Positions 9,142 through 16,449 of a DNA stretch of 58,860 bases are shown here, in pieces. The notes beneath the pieces were generated by a model. That model was given only the letters and a program-made list of their open reading frames with translations, searched no databases and had not been told where the DNA came from. Position numbers and translations under genes: made by a program. Origin of the DNA: JACJXF01 sp964349045 (lineage in GTDB: Bacteria > Bacteroidota > Bacteroidia > Bacteroidales > GCA-2748055). The DNA lies in contig CAYGFI010000011.1 of assembly GCA_964349045.1 (NCBI GenBank), forward strand, positions 1 to 58,860, given 5' to 3'. Numbering within the stretch: the stretch's first letter is position 1; each line of letters opens with the position of its first letter.

Positions 9142-9357
9142 CTGACTAAAATACTGTTAAGAACGAATTTAGGTTGCATGCAAACCGTTTGATACGGAAT
9201 TATTTTTACCTGTAACAATCAAAAACGAAACTTTGTTTACAAGGATAAACTTCATTTCAGCATCATTTTCATGGGTACAGGTGGCCACAAGCTCCGCGCA
9301 GATCCCTTTTCATCCGGGATTAACGGACCTTAAACTCTTAAATTCAGATAAAAATTT

Positions 9358-9861
9358 TTATTTATAATCTTTCAATAATTCCATCAATTTTTTACGGGTA
9401 AAAAAGATTCTGCTTTTCACCGTACCAATTTTCAGATCAAGGGTTTCTGCAATTTCCTTGTATTTGAAGCCTTCAGTATGCATGCGAAAAGGGATTTTAA
9501 ACTCATCTTCCAGAGATTCAATGGCTTTATTAATTTCTTTGAAGGCATATTCAGAATCAGGTCTTACCAAAGAAGACTCTTTAGCATTGTTCAGGTAAAA
9601 AAGGTCTTTTGTGTTATCAACAGTAGTATTTTCACGAATTGCTTTACGGTAATTGTTAATAAAGGTGTTTTTCATTATCGTATAGGCCCAGGCTTTCAGA
9701 TTGGTAAACTCAACAAATTTATCACGATAGGTGAGCGCTTTTAGGTAAGTCTCCTGTAACAGGTCCTTTGCTTCTTCCCGGTTGGATGTCAGACTGAGAG
9801 CAAATCTTTCAAGACTGTCCTCCATACTAATCAGTTTATTATTAAATTCCATCGCTGTCAT
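9358..9861 (-). CDS. ECF-type RNA polymerase sigma factor
   Basis: A 167-residue sigma-70 family ECF protein. Region 2 spans about residues 15-85 (EEAKDLLQETYLKALTYRDKF, then LKAWAYTIMKNTFINNYRK, the -10 recognition helix). Region 4 is at 110-165 (FRMHTEGFKYKEIAETLDL followed by GTVKSRIFFTRKKL). No anti-sigma factor is adjacent. The upstream region has a -7-like TATATTTG (minus strand, 9908-9901) overlapped by two TTTGTTTAAC motifs shared with the MerR gene region, which suggests control by that regulator. Confidence 0.93.
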   Translation of the reverse strand: MTAMEFNNKLISMEDSLERFALSLTSNREEAKDLLQETYLKALTYRDKFVEFTNLKAWAYTIMKNTFINNYRKAIRENTTVDNTKDLFYLNNAKESSLVRPDSEYAFKEINKAIESLEDEFKIPFRMHTEGFKYKEIAETLDLKIGTVKSRIFFTRKKLMELLKDYK

Positions 9862-9891
9862 GGCCGTTATTTTTATTTGTTCTTAATTCAA

Positions 9892-9925
9892 ATTGTTTAA
9901 CAAATATAATAACCAGTTAAACAAA
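9892..9925 (-). promoter_or_regulatory. Candidate promoter/operator of the ECF sigma gene
   Basis: On the minus strand two TTTGTTTAAC motifs lie 21 bp apart (9925-9916 and 9904-9895). The second overlaps a -7-like TATATTTG. The 13-mer TTTGTTTAACTGG here is identical to one at 14152-14164 near the MerR gene. Confidence 0.5.
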
Positions 9926-10072
9926 AATCCAAAAGACTTTTTATAAGAAGGGGGTAAAATGGTTACTGTTATAAATAAGAATGGAATTTATTTTTCTTGA
10001 AAACAAAGCGTCTTAGAAGTTTTGGCATTCAGTTTTCTAAATAAGTTTTAAACAAATTTTGTTTTCTTAAAA

Positions 10073-10094
10073 CTGTTAAACAATTGTTAAACAG
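10073..10094. promoter_or_regulatory. Pseudo-palindromic operator-like site
   Basis: Two tandem 11-mers, CTGTTAAACAA and TTGTTAAACAG, form a near-perfect dyad. They share the GTTAAAC core with the putative MerR sites. No gene start lies immediately downstream on either strand, so the target is unclear. Confidence 0.4.
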
Positions 10095-10271
10095 AATAAA
10101 TTATTGATTTAACTATATAAAGAGATGATGATCTGCCCCTGTGAATCGGCAAGATCATTAATTAATCCTGTCTCCTTGTCCCCAATTAGTCACTTAACTT
10201 TCCTTGAGCGCCGAAGCTACCATGCGGAGACGCTAGCTCAAGAGAGCACATTACCTCATAACTTCGTCACC

Positions 10272-10320
10272 CGTCACTTCGTAACTTCGTAACTTCGTCA
10301 CTCCGTCACTCCGTCACTCC
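10272..10320. repeat. Degenerate 8-bp tandem repeat
   Basis: About six units of CGTCACTY or CGTAACTT in a row, directly before the 3' end of the OmpA-family gene. Short arrays of this kind are common intergenic debris in Bacteroidota. Confidence 0.7.
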
Positions 10321-10329
10321 TAAACCCAG

Positions 10330-13056
10330 TCACTCACTTTTCTCAAATTTTTTCAAAAAGGCATCACCATATCCAAGAGATTTTATGCGGTTAAGTTCTA
10401 TTTCAGCTTCTTGTCTGTTATTAAATATCCCCAGATAATACCTGTAATAGCCATCTTTTCCAAAACTGACGCGAACATTTCCAAGTTTCTTGTATTTGTT
10501 CCAATCTGCTGCTACATGGGTAGCGCTGAATTGAATTGAATAGTAAACCTGTTCAGGCTCGGTATTATTGATTTTAGCTACTGTTTTACCGGTATATCTA
10601 TCTAAAGAATTAATAAATGCATCGGGGTATTTACCAGATAATTTCTGCAGATCTTTTAAGGCATGGTCCATTGTCATGTAAAAACCACTGATATATCTAT
10701 AATAACCATTACTTCCAGATAATTGTGATACCTCTCCAAGACTCTCGAAACTGGTAAGATCAACAGGATTTTTAAGGGCCAGGATCTGAATTGTAAAGGG
10801 AGGTTTATTTTCAGCTTTACGGCTGGACAATGACAGAATCAGCTCCTCTTTTTCGCTTTGTATCATTATCGATGCTTCCGGGAAACCATTATCTATGGCA
10901 TAATTAAGCATTTCCACTGCTTTTTTTCTATCACGGTAATCTTCAGTAAAGAATAAGCGTACGCGGTCGGTTTCCTTCAGGCTGATTTTTGTTCCCTGAA
11001 TTTTTTGAGGAACATAAGCCGGATCATTGGTTTGCGCAAGCAAAACCGTATATATCAAATCCGTTTTCGGCCTCAAATGCTGGGGAACCTCAATTTGTTC
11101 GATCTTAATTTGTTCATCGGAGTTGTTGATCAGTTTAATTTCCGCATAACGGTTAAGCCTTCTTCCTTCCGGGTTGTCTGACCCGTCAGGGTTCTGATTC
11201 ATTGCAATATTCTGTTGTTCTCCCAGACCCAGTGAAACAAATCGCTCTTTACTAATCCCTTTTTTAACCAGGTATTCAACCACACTAGTGGCTCTTTTAA
11301 CTGATAATTTCAGGTTATATTCCTGATCACCAATAGCATCGGCATGCCCGGTTACCTGAACATAAATCCGGGGATGCTTCTGCATAGCCCGGTAGAGTTT
11401 TTCGAGTTCATCTTTCGCCTCGTCATTAAGGGAATAATCATTAAAGGCGAAAAGCACGTTTCTGATTATCAGGTATTCCCCTGAACTTACATTTGCAGGT
11501 GTCATTGGGGTTTCCATTAGGATTTCATTTCTGCTGACTCCTTCAACAACCGCAATATTTACTTTTGCCATTGTGTACCCTTTACCTTCCATACTCAGTT
11601 CATAGTTTCCTGCCTTGAGGTCAATGCTGTATTCTCCGGTTTTCTGATTGGGCTTTATCGTGATTATGGAATCCTTATTCACACTGTTTGTAATTCTTAC
11701 AGTGAATGATTCATCAAGTTCCTGGATATTGTCTTCCAGGGTTATTGTACCCTTAAGGGCAACATTTTTAAACCGGGAGATAGTATCGAGCGTTATAAGA
11801 TTAATTTTTTGTTTTTCTTCCCCTTCATCCATAAGTCCGCTGAAAAGAGCCTGTTGACCATCGCCGAGCGGGTAATAGAAAAGATCATCATCGCAGGTAC
11901 TTACCGGGTAACCCATGTTTGCAGGATAAGACCAGTTGCCATTTGGCAGGAGACTACTGAAAAACACATCGAAACCACCCATGGTAGCATGACCCATCGA
12001 GCTGAAGTACAGAATTTTGCCATTTTTATTTATAAAAGGAGTTTCTTCGCTGTATACAGAATTTATGGGTTGACCAAGATTTACTGCAGGTCCCCATTCA
12101 TTATTTCTATCTTTTTCCGAAACCCATATATCCATAGCCCCTAAACCACCCGGCCTGTCGCTTGTGAAATAAAGTTTCTGTCCATCCTTCGAGATAGAAG
12201 CATGCGTTTCGCTGTAATTTGTGTTAATATTATTATTCAACTTTTCTAACTTACCCCATTTATCCTTTTTGAAGCTGCTTACATAAATATCATAAATCTG
12301 ATCTTTCCCGAGACTCATATATAATTCTTTCCCATCGCCCGAAATCGAACATACTATGCTATTATCATCAACTTCCAGCTGATCGTTGATCGCAATTGGA
12401 TAGGTCCATTTTCCATTTTTCATTCGGGTCATCATGATAGCGGTATAGAATGGCTTTTTACGCATGTAAATCAAAATTGAATCTTTTTCAGCCATAACGG
12501 CATTGAAATTGGAGGCGTAAATATTTACATCTGAACTGAAAGGAGTTCTGTTATAGGGTTGAGGATTGAGAAGCATCTTCTCTGCAAGCATGCAGGATTC
12601 GATCTGTTTATTTACATAATCGATTTCTGCAGGATCCTTCAATTTCATGATATTATAATATTTTTTATAATAATATATGGCCTTATCAGGTTGATTTTGA
12701 ATATGATAAGCACGGGCAAGAGCAAAAATGCTTTCTGTGGGAGCATTTCTTTCTTTGTACGATCCTTCCCTGTAACCAGGTGAAACACTTTCAGCAGCCT
12801 GTTCCAGGTAAGCCACCGACTTCGATTTTTCTCCATTAATACTCAGGTAACATGCCCCAATCAGAAATTTGAGATTTGCATTGTCCGGATCTTCTTTGAG
12901 AAGTTCTGAATAAATGAACCGGGCTTCGTTAAATTCCCCTATGTAAAAGAAGTATTCCCCTTCCAGAAACTGAGTTTTGAATGCTTTTTTATCCTGGGCA
13001 CAAATCTGCGCAAAACCAACAAAAAAAAATAGAAATAGCAGAAGGATAACTCGCAT
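10330..13056 (-). CDS. PorE-like OmpA-family protein with TPR, PD40 and SPOR regions
   Basis: A 908-residue secreted protein. Order: signal peptide (1-20), TPR-like helices (25-160), PD40/WD40-like beta-propeller repeats such as YMSLGKDQIYDIYVSS and YFTSDRPGGLGAMDIW (about 190-400), a carboxypeptidase regulatory-like domain (435-515), an OmpA C-terminal peptidoglycan-binding domain (525-640; VTGHADAIGDQEYN, RATSVVEYL, GRRLNRYAEI), and a long tail with SPOR-like repeats (YYRYISGFY, GYYRYYLGIF). The first four domains match the T9SS-associated PorE architecture; the SPOR tail is extra. Likely periplasmic, bridging peptidoglycan and the T9SS or envelope. A -7-like TATATTTG lies just upstream (minus strand, 13080-13073). 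Confidence 0.85.
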   Translation of the reverse strand: MRVILLLFLFFFVGFAQICAQDKKAFKTQFLEGEYFFYIGEFNEARFIYSELLKEDPDNANLKFLIGACYLSINGEKSKSVAYLEQAAESVSPGYREGSYKERNAPTESIFALARAYHIQNQPDKAIYYYKKYYNIMKLKDPAEIDYVNKQIESCMLAEKMLLNPQPYNRTPFSSDVNIYASNFNAVMAEKDSILIYMRKKPFYTAIMMTRMKNGKWTYPIAINDQLEVDDNSIVCSISGDGKELYMSLGKDQIYDIYVSSFKKDKWGKLEKLNNNINTNYSETHASISKDGQKLYFTSDRPGGLGAMDIWVSEKDRNNEWGPAVNLGQPINSVYSEETPFINKNGKILYFSSMGHATMGGFDVFFSSLLPNGNWSYPANMGYPVSTCDDDLFYYPLGDGQQALFSGLMDEGEEKQKINLITLDTISRFKNVALKGTITLEDNIQELDESFTVRITNSVNKDSIITIKPNQKTGEYSIDLKAGNYELSMEGKGYTMAKVNIAVVEGVSRNEILMETPMTPANVSSGEYLIIRNVLFAFNDYSLNDEAKDELEKLYRAMQKHPRIYVQVTGHADAIGDQEYNLKLSVKRATSVVEYLVKKGISKERFVSLGLGEQQNIAMNQNPDGSDNPEGRRLNRYAEIKLINNSDEQIKIEQIEVPQHLRPKTDLIYTVLLAQTNDPAYVPQKIQGTKISLKETDRVRLFFTEDYRDRKKAVEMLNYAIDNGFPEASIMIQSEKEELILSLSSRKAENKPPFTIQILALKNPVDLTSFESLGEVSQLSGSNGYYRYISGFYMTMDHALKDLQKLSGKYPDAFINSLDRYTGKTVAKINNTEPEQVYYSIQFSATHVAADWNKYKKLGNVRVSFGKDGYYRYYLGIFNNRQEAEIELNRIKSLGYGDAFLKKFEKSE

Positions 13057-13201
13057 TTTGCTGTATTTTAGTCAAATATACAAAAATGACCAGGTACATT
13101 TATAAACGATTTATTAACAGGTTTTCCCTGGCTCACGGAATTGAATGTTAACCAGCTGAATGAACTGATAAATACGGATAGAAATAAAACATTTTGAATT
13201 A

Positions 13202-14083
13202 TCAGATTTTACCAATGATCTCTGCAAAATGCAAAGCGTTTTTAACCCGTGTAACATTCTCAGGGAAGCGGCGGGCCATATTTTCATAATCAAATGATGA
13301 GAAAAAAATGTTCTGCTTTGGAAAGGTATCAGATAATTTTATCAGGAACTTGTTAATATCAATGCCACTGAAAGTAGAACTAAAAGCAGTAAGAATATAA
13401 TCACAGGGTTTAATGTGAGCTACTGCAGTCAGATCTTTAAAAGGAACTGATTGTCCAAGGTAAACCACCTTCTGGCCATTTTTTTTAGCCAGGTAATAGA
13501 AGAACAGCAAGCTGATTTCGTGGAGTTCTCCCTCGGGAAGAAACATAATAAATCTTTGTGCATCGGGCTGATCATTTTCAACAAGTTTATCGATTGCTGC
13601 AATGAGTTTCTGTCTTATAAGGTTAGATACGAAATGTTCCTGGGCGGGATTCACAACTCCTGTTTGCCAAAGAACTCCGATTTTCTCGAAAAATGGATAA
13701 ATTAGATGCAGTACGGTATCTTCGAAACCTCGCTGTTGTGTAGATCTGGCAAGAACCTTTCCGAATTTTTTCTCATCAAGTTCTATCATAGACATAACAA
13801 GATTGTCTAACAGACTCTCAGTGTCAGGATGATGTTTTGCCAGGTCAGAAATCTTATCAGTTATTTCAACTTCATCAAGCTCAGCGATATGGGAGATTTT
13901 AATTCCGGTGCGATTGAGTAATGCCACATTGAGGATCCTTTTTAAGTCATCATCATCATAGAAACGTATATTTGTGATTGTGCGTTTTGGTTCAAGAAGA
14001 TTATATCTCTTTTCCCAAATACGCAAGGTATGGGCCTTAATCCCAGTCAACTTTTCCAGATCTTTAATTGAATAATTCGCCAT
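13202..14083 (-). CDS. MerR-family regulator with cobalamin-binding-type domain (CarH/LitR-like)
   Basis: A 293-residue transcription factor. The N-terminal MerR winged helix (YSIKDLEKLTGIKAHTLRIW, then EKRYNLLEPKR) occupies residues 1-70. The helical cap has the W-x9-EH motif known from CarH (W139, E149, H150). The Rossmann-like B12 domain follows, with a histidine at 188 in GELHEIS, where the family's DxHxxG usually has Gly, not Ser; adenosylcobalamin binding is therefore likely but unproven. CarH/LitR proteins repress or activate light- and stress-responsive genes. Nearby ECF and SRPBCC genes and shared TTTGTTTAAC sites support a local regulon. Confidence 0.87.
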   Translation of the reverse strand: MANYSIKDLEKLTGIKAHTLRIWEKRYNLLEPKRTITNIRFYDDDDLKRILNVALLNRTGIKISHIAELDEVEITDKISDLAKHHPDTESLLDNLVMSMIELDEKKFGKVLARSTQQRGFEDTVLHLIYPFFEKIGVLWQTGVVNPAQEHFVSNLIRQKLIAAIDKLVENDQPDAQRFIMFLPEGELHEISLLFFYYLAKKNGQKVVYLGQSVPFKDLTAVAHIKPCDYILTAFSSTFSGIDINKFLIKLSDTFPKQNIFFSSFDYENMARRFPENVTRVKNALHFAEIIGKI

Positions 14084-14151
14084 ATCGGAATTTCTGCAAA
14101 CTACAATACCTGTTTTCTATAGATTCTGGTAAATAACAATAATGTTGAGAA

Positions 14152-14164
14152 TTTGTTTAACTGG
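14152..14164 (+). promoter_or_regulatory. Candidate MerR operator upstream of its own gene
   Basis: TTTGTTTAACTGG, identical to the inverse of the site before the ECF sigma gene. It lies 69 bp upstream of the MerR start codon, a position suited to autoregulation. Confidence 0.45.
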
Positions 14165-14180
14165 AAACAATGAAGAAATT

Positions 14181-14834
14181 TCAGCTGAGGATTTTACGGA
14201 TAATACTCACTCCGTCTCGTAGTGGTATGATCAGGTTTTCTACTTTAGGGTTGTCCTGAATTTTTTTGTTGAAGGTTCTTAAGGCAATACTTGCCGGGTC
14301 GGTAAAATCCTTTTCAAAGACCACTTTCCCATCCCACAGCGTGTTGTCGGCCAATATGAAACCGCCGGTTTTTAATTTTGGGAATACCAAATCAAAATAT
14401 GCAGAATATTGTTCCTTTTCAGCATCCATGAATACCAGGTCAATTCCAGATTCCAAATCAGGGATGACCTCAAGGGCATCTCCGGTAATAAGATGGATTA
14501 TACCTGAAAGTCCGGCCTCTTTAAAAAAATTTGAGGAGACTGAAGCCAATTCATCATTAATTTCTATAGTAGTAAGTTTTCCGCCGGCTTTAAGTCCCCT
14601 GGCAAGACAAATAGCAGAATAACCTGTATACGTACCGATTTCCAGAATATTGGAGGGCTGTAGCATACAGCTGATAAATTCAAGAAATTTTCCCTGAACC
14701 TGTCCGCTCAGCATCCTGGGATGTATGACTTTAAGATGAGTGTAGCGGTTGAGTGCGGCTAAAACTTCGTCCTCTGAGGATGTATGTGCTTCAATATAAT
14801 TCCAGATATCTTTATTAAATGCAGATAGTTCCAT
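14181..14834 (-). CDS. Class I SAM-dependent O-methyltransferase (family 3)
   Basis: A 217-residue enzyme like bacterial catechol/caffeoyl-CoA-type O-methyltransferases. The SAM-binding motif I is ILEIGTYTGYSAICLARGL (residues 64-82), followed by an acidic ribose-binding TTIEIND and the metal/catalytic region VFMDAEKEQYSAYFD. A second motif ILADNTLWDGKV matches the conserved ADNxLW. Acceptor substrate unknown. Its start codon overlaps the stop of the upstream M16 peptidase by one base (TAATG), so the two are translationally coupled. Confidence 0.92.
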   Translation of the reverse strand: MELSAFNKDIWNYIEAHTSSEDEVLAALNRYTHLKVIHPRMLSGQVQGKFLEFISCMLQPSNILEIGTYTGYSAICLARGLKAGGKLTTIEINDELASVSSNFFKEAGLSGIIHLITGDALEVIPDLESGIDLVFMDAEKEQYSAYFDLVFPKLKTGGFILADNTLWDGKVVFEKDFTDPASIALRTFNKKIQDNPKVENLIIPLRDGVSIIRKILS

Positions 14835-16054
14835 TAGCTATATTTTAATACCGAGAGGAAGTTCGGGTTGAGAATATCGTTGGCGATTTCCATTATTTGC
14901 AGGGATGTAACTGCTTCGATTTTTTTACGGATTTCTTCCAGAGTATCGATCCGGTTAAAAACAAGCAATGTTTTTCCCATGGAAAGCATAAGTGTTTCGT
15001 TGTTTTCAGACATTATTGCTACCTGTCCCAGGATTTGTTTTTTAGCCTTACTGAGCTGCAGGGAGCCTAAAGGATACTTCCTGAGCTTATCGAACTCTTT
15101 ATGAACCAGGTTGATACTTTTATCATATTTCACCTTGTCGCAACCAAAATAAACCAAAAATATTCCTGTATCGGAGTAGGGCGCGTAATGCGATTCAACA
15201 TCATATGCATATCCGTTCCTTTCACGAAGACTCATGTTCAGACGGCTGTTCATACCCGGTCCGCCAAGAATATTCGACAAGAGCAATAAACCTATTCTTC
15301 GTTCATCATTCATTTTATATGCCAGATTTCCAACTATACAATGGTTCTGGAATGTATTTTTTTCGAGGGATTTATACCGCGGCTTATAACCGTTTGGTTC
15401 AATCCTGAGCTTTACACGACTTTTGGATTTAACCGATCCGAAATAATTTTTGCATAGGTTTACCAGCCTTCCGAAATTGATGTCCCCTACAGAGCATATT
15501 ACCATTTCGGAAGTAGAATAATTATTACGGATGAACTGCAGGATGCTGTTACGGTCGAATTTCTCGAGATTTTCCTGGGTTCCCAGGATATTTCTCCCGA
15601 TAGGAAGACCATGATAGACTTGTTCTTCAAAGTCGTCGAAAATCAATTCTGAGGGATTGTCCTGGTAGGACAGTATTTCATCCAGAATTACGCTTTTCTC
15701 CCTGGATAATTCTTTCTCAGGAAACACGGAATTAAAGCATATATCATAAATCAGCTCAATGGCCCGTTTATAATCCACCTTCAGAAAGGAAGAATGTATG
15801 CAGGTTTCCTCTTTTGTTGTATAAGCGTTGATTTCACCTCCCACATCTTCAAGACGGGATATGATATGATAATTTTTACGATTTTTTGTTCCCTTGAAAA
15901 TCACATGCTCAATAAAATGAGCCATGCCGTGTTCATTCTCCTCTTCATCACGGGAACCTGTAAGCACAATAAAGCCGAAATGAGCGACCAGTGAAGCTGA
16001 AGGCTGATGAACCAGGCGTATGCCATTTTCGAACTCGTGAACTTGAAATTTCAT
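14834..16054 (-). CDS. M16 family zinc peptidase
   Basis: A 406-residue insulinase-family (pitrilysin) peptidase of the small bacterial PqqL/mitochondrial-processing-peptidase-like type. The inverted zinc motif HxxEH is intact (HFIEH, residues 46-50), followed by the KGT and EINAYTTKEET region and the distal glutamate helix (EKELSREKSVILDEI). The second half is the usual inactive repeat. No signal peptide, so probably cytoplasmic. It is the first gene of a two-gene operon with the O-methyltransferase. Confidence 0.92.
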   Translation of the reverse strand: MKFQVHEFENGIRLVHQPSASLVAHFGFIVLTGSRDEEENEHGMAHFIEHVIFKGTKNRKNYHIISRLEDVGGEINAYTTKEETCIHSSFLKVDYKRAIELIYDICFNSVFPEKELSREKSVILDEILSYQDNPSELIFDDFEEQVYHGLPIGRNILGTQENLEKFDRNSILQFIRNNYSTSEMVICSVGDINFGRLVNLCKNYFGSVKSKSRVKLRIEPNGYKPRYKSLEKNTFQNHCIVGNLAYKMNDERRIGLLLLSNILGGPGMNSRLNMSLRERNGYAYDVESHYAPYSDTGIFLVYFGCDKVKYDKSINLVHKEFDKLRKYPLGSLQLSKAKKQILGQVAIMSENNETLMLSMGKTLLVFNRIDTLEEIRKKIEAVTSLQIMEIANDILNPNFLSVLKYS

Positions 16055-16330
16055 GGATTACTATTACCGGCAAAGGTAGTTTTTTTATTAAACTTTTTCC
16101 GGTTTGCTATTTGAGTATATACATGGTTAGTGTTCGGGCCGCAGCTCTAAATACCTCTACCCGAACCTGTATGTTAATGTTTGAAAATCCTTATCAGGTA
16201 AGGGGATGCTGTACTCGTTGTTGAAAATTACAACAGCTGTATAGAAATTACACACACCCATTAAGTATTTATAAAACAAGATGATAGCAAGTGGATTAAA
16301 ATTGAGTGTTTAAAAATGCAACACATTCTT

Positions 16331-16347
16331 TGTTTAAATATTAAACA
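16331..16347. promoter_or_regulatory. Dyad, candidate upstream activator site
   Basis: TGTTTAA and TTAAACA arms around a 3-bp centre, about 53 bp before the -24 element. This is a normal distance for an enhancer of an NtrC-type activator, one of which lies 7 kb downstream. It also partly resembles the TTTGTTTAAC sites at 10 and 14 kb, so another regulator is possible. Confidence 0.4.
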
Positions 16348-16399
16348 GTAATAATTGTATAGTATTGATTGACAGAGCGATAGAGCTAATCTTTTTCTT

Positions 16400-16415
16400 T
16401 GGCACTATAGTTGGT
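16400..16415 (+). promoter_or_regulatory. Sigma-54-type promoter (-24/-12)
   Basis: TGGCAC-N5-TTGGT keeps the -24 GG and the exact spacing of the sigma-54 consensus TGGCAC-N5-TTGCW; only the -12 GC is replaced by GG. It lies 34 bp before the first gene of the redox module, which agrees with the module's linkage to a sigma-54 activator. Confidence 0.55.
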
Positions 16416-16449
16416 TACTCCAAATTATCATACTTAATACCGGACGGCC

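Larger units (their letters stand above)
9862..10329. other. Intergenic region with operator-like and tandem repeats
   Basis: No gene seen. Contents: operator-like motifs at 9892-9925, a pseudo-palindromic pair at 10073-10094, a hairpin at 10203-10242 (CTTGAGC paired with GCTCAAG) and a degenerate 8-bp tandem repeat at 10272-10320 that runs up to the stop codon of the OmpA gene. Confidence 0.6.
16055..16449. other. Regulatory intergenic region before the redox module
   Basis: About 395 bases with no gene. It contains a dyad at 16331-16347 and a sigma-54-like promoter at 16400-16415. A further imperfect repeat (TGTTG ... CAACA) lies around 16218-16235. Confidence 0.6.

Noticed and set aside
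10203..10320. Coding frame in the CGTCACTT repeat region
   Set aside because: Low-complexity tandem repeat with no start or family match.
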